Below are positions 5,232-8,057 of a stretch of 8,057 bases of DNA, one piece after another. Origin of the DNA: Coriobacteriales bacterium (GTDB taxonomy: Bacteria > Actinomycetota > Coriobacteriia > Coriobacteriales > UBA8131); the NCBI GenBank assembly GCA_031272005.1, contig JAISUQ010000056.1, forward strand, positions 1 to 8,057, in the 5' to 3' direction. A program made the translations under genes and the position numbers. The notes under the pieces were generated by a model. That model was given only the letters and a program-made list of their open reading frames with translations. It had not been told where the DNA came from and did not search any database. Position 1 is the stretch's first letter, and each line of letters opens with the position of its first letter.

Positions 5232-6241
5232 TGAGCAGCAACTCAAATCATTGCCCCGACAGTTTGGGCCTGGAGTTAGCCAGCCGAGTGAAAGTGGCCT
5301 TCTATTCCGGCACCGGCGGCGCCGAACGCATTGCCCGATGCTTCGCCGAGCAGCTGGCCGTCCATGGCTGTATCGTGGACCTGGAGCGCATCAGTCATGG
5401 CGGCGCGCACCAGGACTCCCTTGCCGCCTGCGAGCTTCTGGTCCTGGTCACAGTGGTCCATGACTTCAACACTCCGCACCAGGTACAGCTGTGGTTGGAG
5501 AACAGCGATGCCGCGCCCAGCCTGCGGGCAGCGGTGTTCTCGGTATCCGGCGGCGGCGAGGCCATAACCAACCGCGCCAACCGCCAGGCAGCCATCCGCA
5601 TCCTGGAGGCCAAAGGCGCAACAGTCATTTACGACGACACCATCCCCATGCCCTGCAACTACTTCTTTCGCATCCAGCACCCGCTGGACGCCATGGAGCT
5701 GGAGGCCTATCCGTTGATTGTCAAAAAGCGCACGGCAAGCATTCTGGCTGGAGAACAGAGGCGCAGCAGGCCTGGGCCTGTCGACCATCTGGTGACCTGG
5801 CTCAGCCGCAACGCCTGGCGCCGTGGCGCTCGCTTTGGTCAGGCTATCAAAGTCGCTGAGGATTGCGCCGGCTGCGGCCTGTGTGCCCGAGGCTGTCCGG
5901 CGGGCAACATCAGCATGGGACCCGAGACAACCGCGCACCCCGACGACAACCCCACAACAGACACCAGCGCCGCCGGCACTGCCGCTGCCGTCAGCGTGAA
6001 ACCAGTCTTTGCTGACAGATGCGTGCTCTGCCTGCGCTGCCTCTATGCCTGTCCAAATCAGGCCTTAAGCCCCGGGCGGGAGAAGTTCGCCGTTCTCCAA
6101 GATGGCTACGCCCTGGATGAGATTGCCAGCCGTCACCCCACTCCCGATGATTGGCAAAACCTGGAAAGCCTGGCCAAAGGCTGGCTCTATGCCGGGATTC
6201 GTCGCTACCTTCAGGAAGCCCGGGACTTGCTGGAGGTGTAA
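5231..6241 (+). CDS. EFR1-family ferredoxin: flavodoxin-like domain fused to two [4Fe-4S] clusters
   Basis: This cytoplasmic electron-transfer protein of 336 residues has a flavodoxin-like half and a bacterial-type ferredoxin half. The FMN loop is at YSGTGGAER (25-33). SVSGGGEAI (104-112) and ILEAKGATVIYDDTIPMPCN (124-143) match the EFR1 pattern. The first cluster is C212-x2-C215-x2-C218-x3-C222-P. The second is C264-x2-C267-x2-C270-x3-C274-P. The two are separated by an enlarged Thr/Ala/Asp/Pro-rich linker (about 229-258). The FMN loop is GTGGAE where flavodoxins usually have GTGNTE, so flavin binding may be altered. The start overlaps the rsmI stop, with GTGAGG (5221-5226) as ribosome binding site. 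The redox partner is not identified. Placement behind rsmI indicates shared transcription, not necessarily shared function. Confidence 0.88.
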   Translation: MSSNSNHCPDSLGLELASRVKVAFYSGTGGAERIARCFAEQLAVHGCIVDLERISHGGAHQDSLAACELLVLVTVVHDFNTPHQVQLWLENSDAAPSLRAAVFSVSGGGEAITNRANRQAAIRILEAKGATVIYDDTIPMPCNYFFRIQHPLDAMELEAYPLIVKKRTASILAGEQRRSRPGPVDHLVTWLSRNAWRRGARFGQAIKVAEDCAGCGLCARGCPAGNISMGPETTAHPDDNPTTDTSAAGTAAAVSVKPVFADRCVLCLRCLYACPNQALSPGREKFAVLQDGYALDEIASRHPTPDDWQNLESLAKGWLYAGIRRYLQEARDLLEV

Positions 6242-6290
6242 ACTATGCAGTAACGCAGCAGACAGATTATGGAGATTCAGGAAGGGAATC

Positions 6291-6491
6291 ATGGGATTGT
6301 TCAAAGCTCTTTTCGGCGGCGGCTCCAAAGGCTCGGGGGCAAATCAGTGTCCGTATTTTCGCGGCTCATTCTGCGGCATCGCTGCTGCCAGCGCAGTCTC
6401 AGCAAAATGCACCAACGGCAGATACGATGACTGCTACTACTTCCAAACCCGCTTCTCCCGCAGCGAAAGCTTCGGCGAAGGAAAATTCTGA
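6291..6491 (+). CDS. Small four-cysteine protein, unrecognised
   Basis: ATG 6291 follows AGGAAGGG (6279-6286) at good spacing and opens a 66-residue protein. It begins MGLFKALFGGGSKGSG, a short amphipathic segment and glycine linker. The rest holds four cysteines in the symmetrical pattern C20-x7-C28-x11-C40-x7-C48, each pair rich in aromatic and polar residues (CPYFRGSFC and CTNGRYDDC). That spacing could bind zinc or an Fe-S cluster, or form disulfides. There is no signal peptide, which favours metal binding in the cytoplasm. It starts 49 nt after the EFR1 ferredoxin stop and is probably cotranscribed with it. I do not recognise the family with confidence. A longer overlapping frame (to 6561) has no comparable features. 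Confidence 0.6.
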   Translation: MGLFKALFGGGSKGSGANQCPYFRGSFCGIAAASAVSAKCTNGRYDDCYYFQTRFSRSESFGEGKF

Positions 6492-6500
6492 GTTTGTAGA

Positions 6501-6589
6501 CCTCGTTCGCTTCGCTTGCTCGGCCATTTTTGCTAAAACGTGCCACTGGCACGTTTCTTAACGCAAAAATCCCTCGCGGGTTCGAATCC
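6501..6589 (+). repeat. Palindromic element A with a tRNA T-arm-like end
   Basis: The element has three parts: a GCTTGCTCGGCC-type lead-in (6501-6525), a nested palindrome (6526-6570) and a tRNA-like tail. The outer arms are ATTTTTGC (6526-6533) and GCAAAAAT (6563-6570). The inner arms are AAACGTGCC (6536-6544) and GGCACGTTT (6548-6556), closed by ACT. Directly after it lies GGGTTCGAATCC (6578-6589), the universal T-arm sequence. The flanking bases do not pair as a T-stem, so this is not a functional tRNA. The hairpin could also stop transcription from the operon upstream. The same architecture recurs in opposite orientation at 6636-6699. Confidence 0.6.
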
Positions 6590-6635
6590 ACGTGCTCACA
6601 GTAATATATGATTGAAAGTGTTTCGGTGCGCGAAT

Positions 6636-6754
6636 GAGTAATGGCGGAGAAGACCGGACAATCCAGTGGATTGTCCGGGGCTGAGCGAGCTTGCGAGCCA
6701 GCCTGGTGACTGATGGGATTGGCTGAGCTTGAAAGGGGAGTAATGGCGGAGAAG
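6636..6754 (-). mobile_element. Palindromic element B: 85-nt insert bounded by 17-bp repeats of the tRNA-Ser 3' end
   Basis: GAGTAATGGCGGAGAAG occurs exactly at 6636-6652 and 6738-6754. The second copy is the 3' acceptor strand of tRNA-Ser including its CCA, plus six flanking bases. The 85 nt between them (6653-6737) contain a perfect 11-bp hairpin: CCGGACAATCC (6654-6664), loop AGT, GGATTGTCCGG (6668-6678). On the minus strand this hairpin is preceded by a GCTCGCTCAGCC-type lead-in (6679-6699). So lead-in, hairpin and tRNA tail come in the same order as in element A, and both hairpins carry CCACTGG at the apex. This looks like a small non-coding element inserted at, or carrying a copy of, a tRNA 3' end. 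No transposase or integrase is present. Confidence 0.55.
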
Positions 6755-6836
6755 GAGGGATTCGAACCCTCGAGGCGTTTTTGGCGCCTACACGATTTCC
6801 AATCGTGCGCCCTCGGCCGGACTAGGCGACTTCTCC
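6744..6836 (-). tRNA. tRNA-Ser (anticodon GGA)
   Basis: Read on the minus strand, the acceptor stem GGAGAAG (6836-6830) pairs with CTTCTCC (6754-6748), followed by discriminator G and an encoded CCA (6746-6744). The anticodon arm is CACGA-TTGGAAA-TCGTG, giving anticodon GGA for UCC/UCU serine codons. A long variable arm of AGGCG pairing with CGCCT, typical of class II serine tRNAs, precedes the T-arm GAGGG-TTCGAAT-CCCTC. The total is 93 nt with CCA. All stems pair, so the gene should be functional. Its last 11 bases and downstream flank are duplicated at 6636-6652. Confidence 0.97.
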
Positions 6837-7025
6837 GCGAAAGCGTAGTTTACCATAACAGTCAGGGTGGATGGAAATATCGGTTTAAGGAGTCGGCATT
6901 ATGATGCGTGACGGGTGGCCAAATCTCGCGCAATAAGGTAGATAAAACCAGCCAATACCCTCCGTACGCTACATCGCAAACAGCGCGGCGACTCCTCCAA
7001 ACAGTACACCTCTCTGGCAGTTAAA
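6837..7025. other. Non-coding stretch between tRNA-Ser and the palindrome region
   Basis: No convincing gene is seen. AAGGAG (6887-6892) precedes an ATG at 6901, but that frame stops after 11 codons (TAA 6934-6936). It may be a decayed gene start. The part next to the tRNA should hold the minus-strand tRNA promoter, although no clear -35/-10 pair stands out. Confidence 0.35.
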
Positions 7026-7063
7026 AATGCGAAATCATACCAAAATAAGTGAGATATCGCATT
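7026..7063. promoter_or_regulatory. Long-spaced inverted repeat, copy 1
   Basis: AATGCGAAATC (7026-7036) and GATATCGCATT (7053-7063) are reverse complements with one mismatch, separated by 16 nt ending AAGTGA. The same half-sites, spacer length and spacer end recur 151 bp downstream. Each half-site is about two and a half helical turns from its partner centre to centre, so a dimer with separated DNA-binding domains could hold both. A structured RNA is the alternative. Confidence 0.6.
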
Positions 7064-7148
7064 ATGTTTCTACCGCCACTGTCAGCAAAGATTCAGTGCT
7101 AATTCTTAATACGTGCAGTTCAACGCGCCATCAAAGTGCCATACTTTT

Positions 7149-7177
7149 TTGGTGCAGTAATGTTGCCAACTTATAAA
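7149..7177 (+). promoter_or_regulatory. Candidate promoter overlapping palindrome copy 2
   Basis: TTGGTG (7149-7154) and TATAAA (7172-7177) are spaced by 17 nt and resemble sigma70 -35 and -10 elements. The -10 overlaps the left arm of palindrome copy 2, so a protein bound there would block the promoter. The gene it once drove is probably the ATPase now reduced to a C-terminal relic. Confidence 0.45.
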
Positions 7178-7216
7178 ATGCGAAATCGCATATATTCAAG
7201 TGAGATTTCGCATTTT
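7175..7216. promoter_or_regulatory. Long-spaced inverted repeat, copy 2
   Basis: AAAATGCGAAATC (7175-7187) and GATTTCGCATTTT (7204-7216) are a perfect 13-bp inverted repeat with a 16-nt spacer ending AAGTGA, as in copy 1. The left arm also contains the compact palindrome ATGCGA-AA-TCGCAT (7178-7191). It lies directly on the candidate -10 of the downstream relic, which suggests an autoregulatory operator. Confidence 0.65.
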
Positions 7217-7248
7217 GCCACAATGTCTGTTCAGTCCGGTGCAAATAA

Positions 7249-7791
7249 GGGAGGGTTATTCGCGCGTATTACCCTTTCGGGCGTAAGCGCAAAGGTGCGG
7301 TGTATCAGCTCGCCGACCAATTCAGCCTCTTCTTCCTGTCCTGGATGAAGGGCCGCCAACAAGGACATGACGGTTACTGGAGCAGTGGCATGGGCAGTGG
7401 TGTACGTAATTCCTGGGCTGGCTATGCCTTCGAGCAGGTCTGCCTGGCGCATGTTGGGCAAATCAAGAAAGCTCGGGGAATATCCGGCATACTTACCTCT
7501 TGTTCGGCTTGGAGTGGTGTCGATGAAGATGGCAACGGTGCCCAGGTCGACCTGGTGATTGAGCGCAATGACAACGTCATCGATCTCTGCGAGATGAAAT
7601 ACAGTATCGACGAGTATACGCTAGGCGCTGATGAGGATGAGCGACTGCGTCATCGCCGCAGCGCCTTCATCAGCGCCACTCATACACGCAAGGCTGTACA
7701 TCTGATTCTTGTCACAACCTACGGGTTGAAGCTCGGCAAATATTCCTGCACCTTCCAATCTGTGATTACCATGGAAGACCTGTTCGCCTGA
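7249..7791 (+). pseudogene. C-terminal relic of an AAA/archaeal-type ATPase with DUF234 domain
   Basis: From 7249 to the TGA at 7789-7791 the frame encodes about 180 residues. They match the C-terminal part of bacterial ATP-binding proteins with a DUF234, PD-(D/E)XK-like domain. Visible blocks are YYPFGRKRKGAVYQLADQFS, SWAGYAFEQVCLAHVGQIKK, GAQVDLVIERND and LCEMKYSIDEY, ending MEDLFA. The D-L-V-I...E-M-K-Y pattern is the expected nuclease-like core. The P-loop ATPase half, about 280-300 residues, is absent. A stop (7246-7248) precedes the conserved part, and the only ordinary in-frame start is an internal GTG at 7300 without a ribosome binding site. The QSG encoded just upstream (7230-7238) in another frame may be a frameshifted continuation. 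Full members have unknown function and are common accessory genes in gut bacteria. Confidence 0.7.
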
Positions 7792-7867
7792 GCATATAAG
7801 TCGGCAGATTCACGCACAGTGACAGACGCTGTCAATGCCATCTTCACCCCAAAACAAACACAAAGAA

Positions 7868-7906
7868 GGACTAAAAAGTCCAAAATCGCCAAAAAAGGCC
7901 CGATTT
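7868..7906. repeat. Pair of short stem-loops downstream of the ATPase relic
   Basis: GGACT-AAAA-AGTCC (7868-7881) is followed by AAATCG (7883-7888) and CGATTT (7901-7906) flanking an A6 loop. They could end transcription weakly or protect an RNA 3' end. There is no T-run after either on the plus strand, so this is tentative. Confidence 0.3.
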
Positions 7907-7920
7907 CGTTCTATCTCCGA

Positions 7921-7949
7921 CTGACAAACCAGCGCAAACATGGTAGAAT
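7921..7949 (+). promoter_or_regulatory. Strong sigma70-like promoter for the gene at 8015
   Basis: CTGACA (7921-7926) and TAGAAT (7944-7949) are separated by exactly 17 nt, each one base from consensus. Transcription would start near 7956-7957. This is the best-formed promoter in the window and it lies just upstream of a palindrome. Confidence 0.75.
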
Positions 7950-7956
7950 GGCATAA

Positions 7957-7980
7957 CATTATTGCGCAAGAGCAATAATG
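7957..7980. promoter_or_regulatory. Operator-like palindrome at the transcription start
   Basis: CATTATTGC (7957-7965) and GCAATAATG (7972-7980) form a perfect 9-bp inverted repeat around GCAAGA. It begins where the promoter above would start transcription, a classic position for repressor binding. It would also form a hairpin in the leader RNA. The right arm with its flank, AAGAGCAATAATG, recurs at 1445-1457. Confidence 0.55.
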
Positions 7981-8014
7981 CCGAATGAGTAAAAAGTGCA
8001 TCAGGAGGGCTTGA

Positions 8015-8057
8015 ATGTGGCGAAAAGGCGAATACAATCTTCTCTGCCTGCCTGCCT
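8015..8057 (+). CDS. 5' end of an unidentified gene, cut by the window edge
   Basis: AGGAGG (8003-8008), a perfect ribosome binding site, is followed after six bases by ATG 8015. The frame stays open to the window end and reads MWRKGEYNLLCLPA. Only 14 codons are visible, so the product cannot be named. The final 13 bases are three units of TGCC plus T, a tetranucleotide repeat within the first codons that may continue beyond the window. The well-formed promoter and palindrome upstream suggest a regulated, well-expressed gene. Confidence 0.55.
   Translation, partial: MWRKGEYNLLCLPA
8045..8056 (+). repeat. TGCC tetranucleotide repeat, at least three units
   Basis: TGCCTGCCTGCC runs to one base short of the window end. 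The true copy number cannot be seen. It lies 30 bases into the coding frame that starts at 8015, where gain or loss of one unit would shift the frame. Confidence 0.6.

Noticed and set aside
6151..6561. Overlapping plus-strand frame across the small cysteine protein, with a Thr/Ala/Ser-rich end
   Set aside because: It begins inside the ferredoxin gene and has no ribosome binding site or conserved motif. The 6291 start with AGGAAGGG and four patterned cysteines is the better gene.
6578..6589. GGGTTCGAATCC as part of a second tRNA gene
   Set aside because: The bases flanking it do not form a T-stem, and no acceptor, D or anticodon arm is found upstream. It is reported only as a tRNA-like tail of element A.
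6901..6936. Eleven-codon frame after a good AAGGAG (6887-6892)
   Set aside because: It is too short to defend as a gene and shows no leader-peptide features such as codon runs or a following attenuator.
7136..7348. Plus-strand 70-codon frame over the palindrome region
   Set aside because: It overlaps the DUF234 frame in a different phase and shows no family signal beyond a possible frameshifted QSG. It is treated as part of the relic, not a gene.

Overview
The window is GC-rich bacterial chromosome. It looks like an anaerobe: it carries an EFR1-type flavodoxin/double-ferredoxin protein, a BcrA/lantibiotic-type ABC exporter, sigma70-like promoters and a tRNA with an encoded CCA. Gut-associated Clostridia or Coriobacteriia, or a high-GC spirochaete, would all fit. 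I cannot settle the phylum from sequence alone.

Layout. (1) 1-257 is an upstream region with a 10-bp tandem repeat and a 21-bp palindrome, leading into an exporter/sensor cluster: ABC ATPase (258-1385), ABC-2 type permease (1504-2220) and sensor histidine kinase (about 2263-3306). No response regulator is visible. (2) On the minus strand, 3328-3671 holds a decayed two-gene cassette: a small conserved protein with an apparent one-base frameshift, then the first 30 or so residues of a nucleotidyltransferase, cut off against the kinase 3' end. (3) A tight plus-strand operon follows, folK (3808-4494), rsmI (4494-5231) and an EFR1-family ferredoxin (5231-6241), joined by two TGATG overlaps and trailed by a small four-cysteine protein (6291-6491). 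(4) 6492-8057 is accessory-like: two related palindromic elements attached to tRNA 3'-end-like sequence, tRNA-Ser(GGA) on the minus strand, two copies of a long-spaced operator-like inverted repeat, a C-terminal relic of a DUF234-type ATPase, and a strong promoter/operator driving a new gene whose start (8015) is cut by the window edge.

The ATPase and permease probably form an efflux or self-protection pump for a membrane-active peptide, with the kinase sensing the signal. FolK (folate), RsmI (16S rRNA 2'-O-methylation) and the ferredoxin share transcription rather than a pathway.

Three observations stand out. First, at least four otherwise conserved proteins carry Ala/Pro/Thr/Ser-rich simple-sequence insertions or tails, including an 11-unit ATAP array inside FolK. 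Second, palindromes sharing an apical CCACTGG sit beside tRNA 3'-end mimics, and one lies in an 85-nt insert bounded by 17-bp direct repeats of the tRNA-Ser end. Third, two similarly built palindromes with 16-nt spacers lie upstream of the ATPase relic.
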